Positions 7,913 to 16,122 of a DNA stretch of 64,000 nucleotides are shown piece after piece (the first letter of the stretch is position 1; every line of letters starts with the position of its first letter). Below the pieces are notes generated by a model, which was given only the letters and a program-made list of their open reading frames with translations, had not been told where the DNA came from and searched no databases. Position numbers and translations under genes: made by a program. This DNA is from Pseudomonadota bacterium (GTDB lineage: Bacteria > Pseudomonadota > Gammaproteobacteria > Burkholderiales > JABEVD01). The stretch spans positions 121,404-185,403 of the forward strand of contig JAKBJU010000003.1 of the NCBI GenBank assembly GCA_021835845.1, written 5' to 3'.

Positions 7913-9034
7913 ATGTTTTCCAGATTGTTGCCGCTTCTCCCCTTCTTCCTGGCAGGCTGCAGCCCCTCACCGACCAACCCGGTCGATTCCAGGTTTTCGG
8001 ATGTCGTCAAGAACAGGGACAATCCCGCGGATCGGCTCCGCTCCAACGGCACGGTGAAAGCGGGAATCACGCCGAGTTCTGTCGCGATTGCCGGAAAATA
8101 TGCGTACGTGACGAATTCCAATGGCGGCAACGTCATGATCTACGGCATTGCAAGGGACGGGAAGCTCGAACCCCTCGGGACCTCCCCCGTCGCTTCCGGC
8201 TGGGGCCCAAATCTCATCGCTATCGATCCTTCAGGGAAGTATGCCTATACGGCGAATACCGACTCGACCAGCGTTTCGGCCTACGTGATAGATCGCAATG
8301 GCGGCGCATTGAAGCCGGTTTCCGGAAGCCCTTTCCGGGCCGGAAACAATCCCACCTTCATCGCGATCACGCCTTCCGGAAAATATGCCTACGTGACCAA
8401 CTACGGATCGACCACTGTTTCGGCCTATGCCATAGACGCAAGGACGGGCGCGCTGAAGGAGGTGCCTGGGTCTCCATTCGAGTCAGGCAAGGCCCCGGCT
8501 TCAGTTGCGGCGGACGAGAAATTTGTTTTTGTCGCGAACTCGAGTTCCAACAGCGTTTCGGTCTTTTCCATCGGGAAAGACGGAGCGCTTGCATCCGTCC
8601 CGGGAAGTCCCTTCAAGACGGGTTCCGGGCCTTTCGCCATAGCGCTCACCCCTTCCGGGAAATATGTCTACGTGACGAATTCTCTCACCACCAAGGTTTC
8701 CGCCTTTGCGGTCGATCGGAAGGGGAGCTTGAGCCGCGTTCCAGGCAGCCCGTTCCAGACCGGAATGACGCCGCTCTGGGTGACGGTTTCGCCTTCCGGG
8801 AAAAATGTCTACGTGGTGAACTGGCTCGGAGGAATATCCGGTTACAGCGTCGATCAGGAAACCGGCGCGCTTGCCCAGCTTGACGGCAGCCCCTTCGAAT
8901 CCGGGCATGCGCCCAAGGCCGTGACCGTGGATCCTTCGGGAAAGTTCGCCTATGTTGCCAACGGCGGCGACAACGACGTCACGGCTTATGACATAGACGC
9001 CAACGGGGCGCTGATTTTCCTGAAGAGGAGATGA
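7913..9034 (+). CDS. Beta-propeller lipoprotein (YVTN / lactonase-like)
   Basis: The 373-residue product carries a lipoprotein signal with lipobox LAGC (Cys16). About seven repeats of roughly 45 residues follow, each with a SGKYAYVTN-like strand and a G(S/T)(P)-type turn such as GSPFRAGN, GSPFESGK, GSPFKTGS. This is the pattern of YVTN/6-phosphogluconolactonase-like seven-bladed propellers. The lipid anchor puts it at the periplasmic face of a membrane, so a cytosolic lactonase role is unlikely; binding or electron-transfer scaffolding are possibilities but not shown. The start is the only ATG in front of the signal peptide. The upstream 200 bp hold no gene. Confidence 0.8.
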   Translation: MFSRLLPLLPFFLAGCSPSPTNPVDSRFSDVVKNRDNPADRLRSNGTVKAGITPSSVAIAGKYAYVTNSNGGNVMIYGIARDGKLEPLGTSPVASGWGPNLIAIDPSGKYAYTANTDSTSVSAYVIDRNGGALKPVSGSPFRAGNNPTFIAITPSGKYAYVTNYGSTTVSAYAIDARTGALKEVPGSPFESGKAPASVAADEKFVFVANSSSNSVSVFSIGKDGALASVPGSPFKTGSGPFAIALTPSGKYVYVTNSLTTKVSAFAVDRKGSLSRVPGSPFQTGMTPLWVTVSPSGKNVYVVNWLGGISGYSVDQETGALAQLDGSPFESGHAPKAVTVDPSGKFAYVANGGDNDVTAYDIDANGALIFLKRR

Positions 9035-9178
9035 AGCCCTGGCTGCCCTTGGCGGTCTGTGCGCTCGCGCTTTTCCCCTGACGGGGAGCCGCCTTCACGC
9101 ATCGGAAGCGCGCCTTCGGTCAGCGGGCAGAACGAAACGCAGCTTCCGCCTCATTTCGAGGCGCCTGGCGCCGGATCC
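9031..9178 (+). pseudogene. Possible frameshifted remnant of a small exported protein
   Basis: An ATG at 9031 overlaps the stop codon of the propeller gene (ATGA) and encodes a signal-peptide-like start (MKPWLPLAVCALALFP) that stops after 16 codons. A different frame then reads a hydrophilic stretch (EPPSRIGSAPSVSGQNETQ) up to the convergent RsbS gene. A single frameshift near 9075 would join them. No family is recognised, so this is tentative. Confidence 0.22.
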
Positions 9179-9535
9179 CTATACCGGGCTTCCCGTGAAA
9201 TGAACGTCCGGTATGTCCAGCGCGGTTTCGAAAGCAGGCTCCCCCGCGATGAAGCCTGAAAGCGAAAAGGCGGCTGTCGGCTGCATGTGGATGCAAATCA
9301 TCCGGACATTGATCGCCGCCATGGTGAGCGCAAGGGCATTCAGCCAGGCGTAATAGACGGGGTCGATGAGCGCCAGCTCGGCAAGATCGTAGTATAGGCA
9401 GGATGCCTTCGCCTGCTGCAATTTTTCCGCGATGTGCTCGATCAGCCTCGCCTCGTCCCTGATATTCAGGCTTCGAGCAGGCTCGAGCAGGAAGGCATCC
9501 CTTCCTATCCGGGTCAGATGCATTCCGGGGATCAT
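9179..9535 (-). CDS. RsbS-like STAS protein lacking the phosphorylatable serine
   Basis: The 118-residue single STAS domain is of the size and order of RsbS, the stressosome core scaffold. In Bacillus RsbS the kinase RsbT phosphorylates Ser59 in a DS motif at the start of a helix. Here the equivalent position reads Asp58-Pro59 (ALIDPVYYAW), so that switch residue seems absent. The start at 9535 overlaps the RsbR stop by 4 bp (ATGA), so it is co-translated as the last gene of the module. The alignment to Ser59 was made by eye and could shift by a residue or two. Confidence 0.75.
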   Translation of the reverse strand: MIPGMHLTRIGRDAFLLEPARSLNIRDEARLIEHIAEKLQQAKASCLYYDLAELALIDPVYYAWLNALALTMAAINVRMICIHMQPTAAFSLSGFIAGEPAFETALDIPDVHFTGSPV

Positions 9536-10395
9536 GACGCCTTGGCGCTGACCTGGATGCCCAGGCGGCGGAAAGCTTCCTTGAGTCCGTCCGAGAGGCT
9601 GGCTCTTGTGGTGACGCCGCTGAGATCGATGTTGAGGCTGATCAGGGCGCGTGCGATCTCGGGCTGGATGCCGGTGATGATGGCGCTGGATCCCATCAAT
9701 TGAACCGCCCTGACGATCTGGATGAGGTGATGGGATACCTGGGAGTCGATGTTCTGCACGCCGGTCAGGTCCATCACGACGACGTCGGCGTGGTCTTTCG
9801 CCACGCGATTGAGCAGGGCTTCCATCACCAGCATGGTGCGGCTGGAGTCGAGCGTGCCGATAATGGGCAGGGTGAGTACGCCATCCCATATTTCGGTGAT
9901 CGGGGTGGCGGTTTCCCTGAGCTCGGCTTCCTGGGCTTCGAGGACGCGCTCGCGCTCTTCCAGATAGGAGCGGAAAACGGCCATGATCAGTTCGTTGAAG
10001 ATGCTGGTGAAATAGTGCAGGACCGACCTCGATTCGGTGAAGGGGATGCCGCTGTCCTGTTCCAATGCCTCTATCAGGGCGTATTGCAGAAGTTGGGTAT
10101 AGCGCACCACTTCCTCGACTCTCCCCCCCCGCATCAGTATCTTGTGGGAAAGGGAAGCAAAGAACATTTCAAGGGCATGGAACTCGGGGGATTTCCGGTC
10201 GTCCGGATTTTGGGATCCCAGGAGCTCCGCCGTGAGGCTGAGAAATTCCGCGCTCAGGTCGGCGATCTCATCGTCGTCCATCAGGTTGCTGTCGCTGCCG
10301 AAATGGATTTTCCCGGGCTCCTCGAGCAAAGGCGAGATATTGCCGATCTTGAGGCTGAACAGCGCGGAGAGCTTTTCGCTGAGTTTCTGGTTCAT
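9532..10395 (-). CDS. RsbR-type stressosome co-antagonist (N-terminal helical domain + STAS)
   Basis: The 287-residue product has a variable all-helical N-terminal half (residues 1-155), a linker helix (YLEERERVLEAQEAELRE), the RsbR hallmark TATPITEIWDGVLTLPIIG at about 162-180, and a C-terminal STAS domain. The STAS phospho-site context is kept (DLTGVQNIDSQV, Ser218). The N-terminal domain resembles RsbR paralogs in which it senses stress or oxygen, but heme ligands cannot be assigned. It follows the fused kinase/phosphatase by 12 bp and overlaps the RsbS-like gene. Confidence 0.85.
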   Translation of the reverse strand: MNQKLSEKLSALFSLKIGNISPLLEEPGKIHFGSDSNLMDDDEIADLSAEFLSLTAELLGSQNPDDRKSPEFHALEMFFASLSHKILMRGGRVEEVVRYTQLLQYALIEALEQDSGIPFTESRSVLHYFTSIFNELIMAVFRSYLEERERVLEAQEAELRETATPITEIWDGVLTLPIIGTLDSSRTMLVMEALLNRVAKDHADVVVMDLTGVQNIDSQVSHHLIQIVRAVQLMGSSAIITGIQPEIARALISLNIDLSGVTTRASLSDGLKEAFRRLGIQVSAKAS

Positions 10396-10407
10396 GTCGC
10401 GTTTTCC

Positions 10408-11427
10408 TTATTTGATGGTTGATACGAATAGGGACTGGTCGTCCGACAGCCTGCCCATGATGTTCCCCAGGATGTAGGCGATGAGCTGGGGGTGCTGGTT
10501 GAAAAGTCCGGCGAAGTTCGAGGTATCCCAGTTCCGGCGGACGCCGTCGCTGGCGGTCACGATCACGCTTTTTTTGGCGACGGCGGCCTGGAATTGCGAC
10601 GGAGACCTGTGATCCCGCCCGAGGATGCCTGGCGCGAAGGAAATATGCCGCATCTGCTCATCCATATAAAGATGGGCGTGCATGTCTCCCACGCCGAGAA
10701 GCTTGAGCTTCTGCTTTTCGAGGTCGATTTCGCCGAAAATCGCCACGGCTCCGCGCTTGGCTGCGAGCTGGCTGTCGGCAGAGGCTATGGCCGATTCCAG
10801 ATCATCGAAATGGGCGAGGCAGGATGCGAGATCGGCCGTGGCAGCCTGGGCCTCGATGCCGTGCCCCAGGCCGTCCAGATGGAACCAGCGGATTCTGCCA
10901 GGAGTCTCGTAAAGGTAGATCCTGTCGCCATTGTGGCGGACATCCGACAGGGATCTGGAGAAGAGGCCGATGTTTTCCGGCTTCTTGCCCAGGTGGAATC
11001 GCGCAAGGAATGCCGTGCCGTTCCATTTCCTGGTCTGGCCTTCGGGCTGGGTATAGATATGTGACTCGTCGCTCAGGCGGCGGATGCTGCCCAGCCCCTT
11101 TCCCAGCGTGCCCAGGCTGGAATAGCCATCTTCCTCGGCGCGGGAGAGATCACGGATGCCTGGCCCGTAATCCAGGGAGAAAATGTCCAGAACCAGTCCG
11201 GGCTGCTGCCAGATCTGAACCAGCCCCCGTCCGCCGGCATGCTTGATGTTGTTGCTCACCAGTTCAGCCGCGACAAGGAGCATGTTTTCCCGCTTCAGGT
11301 CGGCAATGCCGAGGCGTTTCGCTATCGCGGAAAGCTTCGAGCGCAGCACGATGTGCGCCCCCTCGTTTTGCGTGGCGCCGTTGTACAGCAGCTTGCTGTC
11401 CTTGATGCTGTCTACGATGTGAGCCAT
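10408..11427 (-). CDS. Fused RsbT-like kinase and RsbX/SpoIIE-like phosphatase
   Basis: The 339-residue product has two domains. Residues 1-145 are a GHKL ATPase like RsbT (N-box AAELVSNNIKHAGG with Asn59; GPGI at 88-91; GKGLG at 109-113). Residues 150-339 are a PP2C/SpoIIE phosphatase like RsbX (DGLGHGIEAQAA at 185-196; later VTASDGVRR). In Bacillus these opposing activities are separate proteins that phosphorylate and dephosphorylate RsbR/RsbS; here they are one chain. The start overlaps the cyclase gene by 16 bp, so the four genes form one operon. Confidence 0.88.
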   Translation of the reverse strand: MAHIVDSIKDSKLLYNGATQNEGAHIVLRSKLSAIAKRLGIADLKRENMLLVAAELVSNNIKHAGGRGLVQIWQQPGLVLDIFSLDYGPGIRDLSRAEEDGYSSLGTLGKGLGSIRRLSDESHIYTQPEGQTRKWNGTAFLARFHLGKKPENIGLFSRSLSDVRHNGDRIYLYETPGRIRWFHLDGLGHGIEAQAATADLASCLAHFDDLESAIASADSQLAAKRGAVAIFGEIDLEKQKLKLLGVGDMHAHLYMDEQMRHISFAPGILGRDHRSPSQFQAAVAKKSVIVTASDGVRRNWDTSNFAGLFNQHPQLIAYILGNIMGRLSDDQSLFVSTIK

Positions 11428-12428
11428 GTCGAGAAAAATACGGGGGAATCGGAATTGATCTCGGGAAACCCTAGCGCGAATTGGCCTCTGCCGAGGTTCT
11501 TGGCTTTGTAGAGCGCTTCATCAGCGCAGTGGATGAATTTGTCCAGTTCGAGTTCCTGCGGCGTGTCGGGGGTGATGGAGGCAATGCCGATGCTCATCTT
11601 GCATTCCGATAGCTTGAGCAGGAATTCCGCCTTCTCGCTGGCAAGCTGCGTGTCGGCGAAGAGCAGAATGGCGAATTCGTCGCCGCCGATTCTGAAAGCG
11701 AAGTCAACGTCTTCCCTGATGACGCTGCGCAAGGTGTCGGCTGTCCTGATCAGGTAATGATCGCCATACTGGTGGCCGAACTGGTCGTTGACTTCCTTGA
11801 AATGGTCGAGGTCGAGCAGCATGAGGGTGAGCGGGGAATTCCTCTGGCGCAGGGTGCTGCGGAATGCGTGGTCGAGCTTCTCGTTGAAGGCGCGGCGATT
11901 GAGAAGCCCGGTGAGCGGGTCGGTTTCGGCCTGGCGCAGAGATTCATAGAGCCTGTTCTGGTGCCTTTCCAGGGCCTGTTGCAGGGATGCCATTTCCTGC
12001 CTGGCCTGCTCGCGGGTCTCTTCGAGATGGCGAGCCATCTCGGCGTTTTTCAGGAGCAGCAGGTCGGGGTCGTTCGCCACTGTCGAGTCGTGCAGGCGCT
12101 GGCGCAATTGCTCGACGGTTTCCCTTTCCGGAAGGTGTTCGAGCGCAGTTATCCTTGATTGCTGATTTTCCCAGTGTACGAAAAGGCGCCCCCTTTCCAG
12201 GTGCAGGCTGGCGCAAAGGGGATAGCCTGTGGAGGCGCCCGAATTGCGCAGCCTTTGCATCAGGTCGAGCACCGGCCGGACCGAGGCGAAGGCATTCCCG
12301 CCGAGCGTTTCCACGGCATCGAGAATGAAGGCGGCGAAACTCTGCAAATCCGGTTCGATCGCCAAATTTTGCTTCAGCAGTTCGACAACTTCCAAGATGT
12401 CCCCGCGCTTTTCCGGCCAATCTGACAT
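11412..12428 (-). CDS. GGDEF diguanylate cyclase, first gene of stressosome-like operon
   Basis: The 338-residue product has a helical N-terminal half (residues 1-160, ending in a coiled coil QEMASLQQALERHQNRLYES), then the linker DPLTGLLNRRAF and a GGDEF domain with intact GGDEF (248-252). It should make c-di-GMP. The residues five upstream of GGDEF do not form the RxxD inhibitory site. There is no membrane segment. Its position before RsbT/X-RsbR-RsbS suggests that it is either the output of the module, activated by the released RsbT-like domain, or a co-regulated partner; this is inference. Confidence 0.9.
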   Translation of the reverse strand: MSDWPEKRGDILEVVELLKQNLAIEPDLQSFAAFILDAVETLGGNAFASVRPVLDLMQRLRNSGASTGYPLCASLHLERGRLFVHWENQQSRITALEHLPERETVEQLRQRLHDSTVANDPDLLLLKNAEMARHLEETREQARQEMASLQQALERHQNRLYESLRQAETDPLTGLLNRRAFNEKLDHAFRSTLRQRNSPLTLMLLDLDHFKEVNDQFGHQYGDHYLIRTADTLRSVIREDVDFAFRIGGDEFAILLFADTQLASEKAEFLLKLSECKMSIGIASITPDTPQELELDKFIHCADEALYKAKNLGRGQFALGFPEINSDSPVFFSTWLTS

Positions 12429-12457
12429 TATCCACGGTTTTTGGGGAAAATAAATAT

Positions 12458-12560
12458 TTGTTTAAAATTGCGGTCTGCGAGGATGACATTGTTCTGCAGG
12501 AAATCGCCGTTCTGATCGACTGCTGCGGCGGCGAAGCTGCCACGGAGCGTGCGCTACGAA
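12458..12560 (+). pseudogene. Possible N-terminal fragment of a response-regulator receiver domain
   Basis: A short plus-strand stretch reads FKIAVCEDDIVLQEIAVL, like the first strand and acidic pair of a receiver domain (hydrophobic strand then E-D-D). The similarity ends after about 30 codons, where the convergent VIT gene begins. It has only a TTG start and no ribosome site. It may be a relic of a gene disrupted by rearrangement, or chance. Confidence 0.25.
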
Positions 12561-13249
12561 TGACCTCCGAAAAGCGCGCCTGCGCCTGCGGTCAGCGCCA
12601 TGGCAAGCATGCCCCAGAACGTCACCCTGGACGCGCCTTTCATGATGGATGCGCCCCCGGTATGAGCAGCCAGTCCGCCGAGAAATGCAAGAAAGGTAAG
12701 GGAGGTGAGGCAGACGAGCGGGATGAGATACGCCGTCGGCGCAACCGGAATGACTGCAAGCGGCAGCGCCGCGCCAACGGAGAAGGTGAAAGCCGAGGTG
12801 AAGGCGGCCTGGATCGGTTTGGCTGCGGCCGTTTCGGAAATCCCGAGTTCGTCGCGGACATGCGCTTCGAGCGCATTCTTTGCCATGAGCTGCTCGGCGA
12901 CCTGCCGCGCGAGTTCTGGCTCCAGGCCGCGCCCGGCATAGATCGAAGCGAGTTCGCGCCGTTCATGTTCGATGTCGGCGGCAAGCTCCTGCTTCTCCCG
13001 TTCGATATCGGCACGCTCAGTATCCGACTGGGAGCTGACCGAAACATATTCGCCTGCAGCCATGGACATGGCGCCCGCAACGAGGCCCGCGATGCCTGCC
13101 ACCAGAATTTCCTTCAGGCTGGCGCCCGAGGCTGCGACGCCGACGACGAGGCTGGCAGTCGATACGATGCCGTCGTTGGCACCCAGCACGGCGGCGCGCA
13201 GCCATCCGATATGGTGCGTGCGGTGTCTTTCCTGATGCTTGATGAACAT
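12554..13249 (-). CDS. VIT1/CCC1-family iron/manganese transporter
   Basis: The 231-residue product is a membrane protein of the VIT family, which moves Fe2+ or Mn2+ across membranes. It begins with the family signature HRTHHIGWLRAAVLGANDGIVSTASL, then a helix pair (AGLVAGAMSMAAGEYVSVSSQ), a charged cytoplasmic metal-binding helical segment (about residues 75-130, rich in Glu) and three more membrane helices. The ATG at 13249 gives the usual start; the open frame extends upstream to 13456 without family similarity. It is divergent from the amidotransferase gene. Confidence 0.9.
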   Translation of the reverse strand: MFIKHQERHRTHHIGWLRAAVLGANDGIVSTASLVVGVAASGASLKEILVAGIAGLVAGAMSMAAGEYVSVSSQSDTERADIEREKQELAADIEHERRELASIYAGRGLEPELARQVAEQLMAKNALEAHVRDELGISETAAAKPIQAAFTSAFTFSVGAALPLAVIPVAPTAYLIPLVCLTSLTFLAFLGGLAAHTGGASIMKGASRVTFWGMLAMALTAGAGALFGGHS

Positions 13250-13338
13250 GCGGACATGATACACCCGAGATAGGGAATCTGCGATGTGCCGGCTTCTGCT
13301 AGAATCATCCATTGCTTGAGTAAGACATAAGGACCGAG

Positions 13339-14124
13339 ATGTGCCAGCTGCTCGGCATGAACTGCAACGTTCCCACTGATATCTGCTTTTCCTTCGCAGG
13401 CTTTCAGAAGCGCGGCGGGGGAACGGACATACACAGCGACGGCTGGGGAATCGCATTTTTCGAGGGCAAGGGGGTCAGGCTTTTTGTCGATCCGCAGCCT
13501 TCGGCGCAGTCCCCTGTCGCAGAATTCGTGCGCAGCTACCCGGTCAGATCGCTCAACGTCATTGCGCATATCCGCAAGGCTACCCAAGGCAGCGTGGCCC
13601 TCGAAAACACCCATCCCTTCATGCGCGAACTTTGGGGCAGGTACTGGATCTTCGCTCACAACGGCAATCTCCCCGAATTTTTCCCGGCTCTCGACGGACC
13701 TTTCGTTCCGGTAGGCGACACGGACAGCGAGCGCATGTTCTGCTGGCTGCTGCAGAGCCTCGCACAGCGTTTCGGCAGAATTGCCCCAAATCGCGAGGCG
13801 ATTTTTTCCGCATTGGCCGAATTCAGCGGGGAGCTTGCTGGCCGAGGCATATTCAACTACCTTCTCTCCAACGGCGATTGCCTGTTCGCCCACTGTTCGA
13901 CAAATCTTGCCTACATCGTTCGGCAAGCGCCTTTCGCTGTCGCGCACCTCAAGGACGAGGATATTTCGGTCGACTTCAGCGAAGTGACTTCCTCCAGGGA
14001 TCGCGTTGCGGTAATTGCCACTGCTCCGCTGACCGACAACGAGTCCTGGACGGTCATGGATCCAGGCACCTTGTGGATGTTCCACGAGGGGATGGTGGAA
14101 GCCAGCTGCATGACCGGCAAGTGA
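13339..14124 (+). CDS. Class II glutamine amidotransferase (YafJ-like)
   Basis: The 261-residue product is an Ntn-hydrolase glutaminase: Cys2 right after the initiator Met is the nucleophile (MCQLLGMNCN). The active-site segments SDGWGIAFF, AHIRKATQG and FAHNGNL follow in the order seen in YafJ and in GltB/PurF glutaminase domains. No synthetase domain is attached, as in the stand-alone YafJ group whose acceptor substrate is not established. It is followed after 39 bp by a MarR regulator on the same strand. Confidence 0.88.
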   Translation: MCQLLGMNCNVPTDICFSFAGFQKRGGGTDIHSDGWGIAFFEGKGVRLFVDPQPSAQSPVAEFVRSYPVRSLNVIAHIRKATQGSVALENTHPFMRELWGRYWIFAHNGNLPEFFPALDGPFVPVGDTDSERMFCWLLQSLAQRFGRIAPNREAIFSALAEFSGELAGRGIFNYLLSNGDCLFAHCSTNLAYIVRQAPFAVAHLKDEDISVDFSEVTSSRDRVAVIATAPLTDNESWTVMDPGTLWMFHEGMVEASCMTGK

Positions 14125-14163
14125 CGGCTTGTCTTGCCATGGAAAACGGGGGTAGTATGCGCC

Positions 14164-14586
14164 ATGGCCGACGATGCACTCAGCAAGAAGGAATTCGAAA
14201 CACTGTCCAATTTCCGCTATCAGTTGAGGCGCTTCCTGCGCTTTAGCGAAGAGGCGGTGCACAGCCACGGTCTGACTCATCTTCAGTATCTGCTGCTGCT
14301 GCACATCAAGGGCTACCATGACAGGGAATGGGCGACCATAGGGGAACTCGCGGAGAAGCTCCAATCCCATCACCACGGGGCTGTTTCCCTGGTTTCCCGC
14401 TGCGAGAAGCTCGGTCTGGTGTATCGCATGCAGGGGAGGACAGACAAGCGCGAAGTGGAGGTTCATCTCACGCCGGAGGGAAACCGGATGGTAGAGAAGC
14501 TCGCTCGCCTGCATCGGGATGAGCTTATTGATTCCACTGGGATATTCAGCGTTCCAGGGGTCAACGATCTGAAGCAGGCGAAATAA
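14164..14586 (+). CDS. MarR-family transcriptional regulator
   Basis: The 140-residue product has the MarR winged-helix: an N-terminal dimerisation helix, HLQYLLLLHIKG, the recognition helix region TIGELAEKLQSHHHGAVSLVSRCEKLGLV (two adjoining segments) and the wing with the DKREVEVHLTPEG motif. The ATG at 14164 is preferred over 14134 because the protein then starts at the expected helix and GGGGGT lies about 10 bp upstream. The target and ligand are unknown; it could act on the neighbouring amidotransferase or at palindromes such as 7103-7117. Confidence 0.88.
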   Translation: MADDALSKKEFETLSNFRYQLRRFLRFSEEAVHSHGLTHLQYLLLLHIKGYHDREWATIGELAEKLQSHHHGAVSLVSRCEKLGLVYRMQGRTDKREVEVHLTPEGNRMVEKLARLHRDELIDSTGIFSVPGVNDLKQAK

Positions 14587-14652
14587 CTCCCGGTTGATTT
14601 TCCTTCCCAACTCTGCTGCAATACATACCTGACTAAAAAATTAAGGTAATAA

Positions 14653-16122
14653 ATGCAGTTTGGAGGATCGGGCCGGGAATCCCTGATTCTGGCCTTGCGC
14701 GCCTTGCTGGGCGAAGAATCGGTGCTGACTGAAAAAGAGGAACTCGCGCCTTTCGAGTGCGACGGGTTTTCCGTCTATCGCAAGCTGCCGATGGCGGTTC
14801 TGCTCCCATCCACGGTCGAAGAAGTGCAGGGCATACTGCGCCTTTGCAGCGACCATGGGGTGCCCGTCGTCGCCAGGGGGGCGGGAACCGGCCTTTCTGG
14901 AGGCGCGCTGCCCGTTAGCGACGGGGTTCTGCTGAGTCTTTCCAGGTTCGACCGCATCATCGAAATCGATCCGGAGCAAAGAATTGCGACCGTTCAGCCG
15001 GGCGTCAGGAACCTCGCCATATCCGAAGCGGCAGCGCCTCATGGGCTCTATTATGCCCCCGACCCTTCTTCCCAGATTGCCTGCACCATAGGGGGGAATG
15101 TCGCAGAGAATTCTGGCGGCGTGCACTGTCTGAAATATGGGCTCACGGTGCACAACCTGCTGGCTCTCAAGATCGTGACGATGGAAGGCGAGCTGCTGGA
15201 AATCGGGTCCGCTGCGCCCGACTCCCAGGGATACGATCTGCTGGCCCTGATGACGGGCTCTGAAGGGCTGCTCGGGGTGATCGTCGAGGTGACCGTGAAG
15301 CTTCTCGCAAGGCCCGAGCGGGCGCAGGTGCTGCTTGCCGCCTTCGACGATGTCCGCCATGCGGCTGAAGCAGTCGGCGCGGTGATTTCAGCCGGTATCA
15401 TTCCGGCTGGGCTGGAAATGATGGACAACCTTGCGATCAGGGCCGCCGAGGATTTCGCCCACGCCGGTTATCCGGTCGAGGCGGAGGCCATACTGCTTTG
15501 CGAGCTCGACGGCACCAATGCCGAAGTTTCCGAGCATGTCATGAAGGTCAGGGAGGTGATGCAGCATGCCGGCGCAACCGAAGTGCGCACGGCACGCGAC
15601 GAGAAAGAGAGGCTGATGTTCTGGAAGGGAAGGAAGTCGGCTTTCCCGGCAGTGGGCCGGATTTCTCCGGATTATTACTGCATGGACGGCACCATTCCGC
15701 GCCGCAATCTGCCGGAAGTGCTCGAACGCATCGCGAGCCTGTCGAGAAAATACGGTCTCAGGGTGGCGAATGTGTTTCATGCCGGGGACGGCAACCTCCA
15801 CCCCCTGATCCTGTTCGATGCAAACAAGGAGGGGGAGCTCGAAAGGACCGAAGCCTTCGGACGGGAGATTCTCTCGCTCTGCATCGAAATGGGCGGCACC
15901 ATTACCGGAGAGCACGGGGTGGGCGTGGAGAAGCTCGATTCCATGTGCCTCCAGTTCACCCCTGCTGAGCTTGCCCAGTTCCATTCGATCAAGTCTGCTT
16001 TCGATCAGCGCGGCCTGCTCAATCCGGGTAAGGCCGTTCCCACCCTGCACCGCTGCGCCGAATTCGGCGCGATGCATGTCCACGGGGGAAGTCTTCCCCA
16101 TGCCCATCTGGAGCGCTTCTGA
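14653..16122 (+). CDS. glcD: Glycolate oxidase, FAD subunit GlcD
   Basis: This is the catalytic subunit that oxidises glycolate (or D-lactate) to glyoxylate. The 489-residue product has the PCMH FAD-binding half (ARGAGTGLSGGALP; later GGNVAENSGGVHCLKYG) and the FAD-oxidase C-terminal half with the metal/substrate motif NVFHAGDGNLHP and the late GEHGVGVEK. The start follows AAGGTAATAA. The end overlaps the start of glcE by one base. It is in one operon with glcE, glcF and a glyoxylate aminotransferase, which favours glycolate as substrate. Confidence 0.95.
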   Translation: MQFGGSGRESLILALRALLGEESVLTEKEELAPFECDGFSVYRKLPMAVLLPSTVEEVQGILRLCSDHGVPVVARGAGTGLSGGALPVSDGVLLSLSRFDRIIEIDPEQRIATVQPGVRNLAISEAAAPHGLYYAPDPSSQIACTIGGNVAENSGGVHCLKYGLTVHNLLALKIVTMEGELLEIGSAAPDSQGYDLLALMTGSEGLLGVIVEVTVKLLARPERAQVLLAAFDDVRHAAEAVGAVISAGIIPAGLEMMDNLAIRAAEDFAHAGYPVEAEAILLCELDGTNAEVSEHVMKVREVMQHAGATEVRTARDEKERLMFWKGRKSAFPAVGRISPDYYCMDGTIPRRNLPEVLERIASLSRKYGLRVANVFHAGDGNLHPLILFDANKEGELERTEAFGREILSLCIEMGGTITGEHGVGVEKLDSMCLQFTPAELAQFHSIKSAFDQRGLLNPGKAVPTLHRCAEFGAMHVHGGSLPHAHLERF

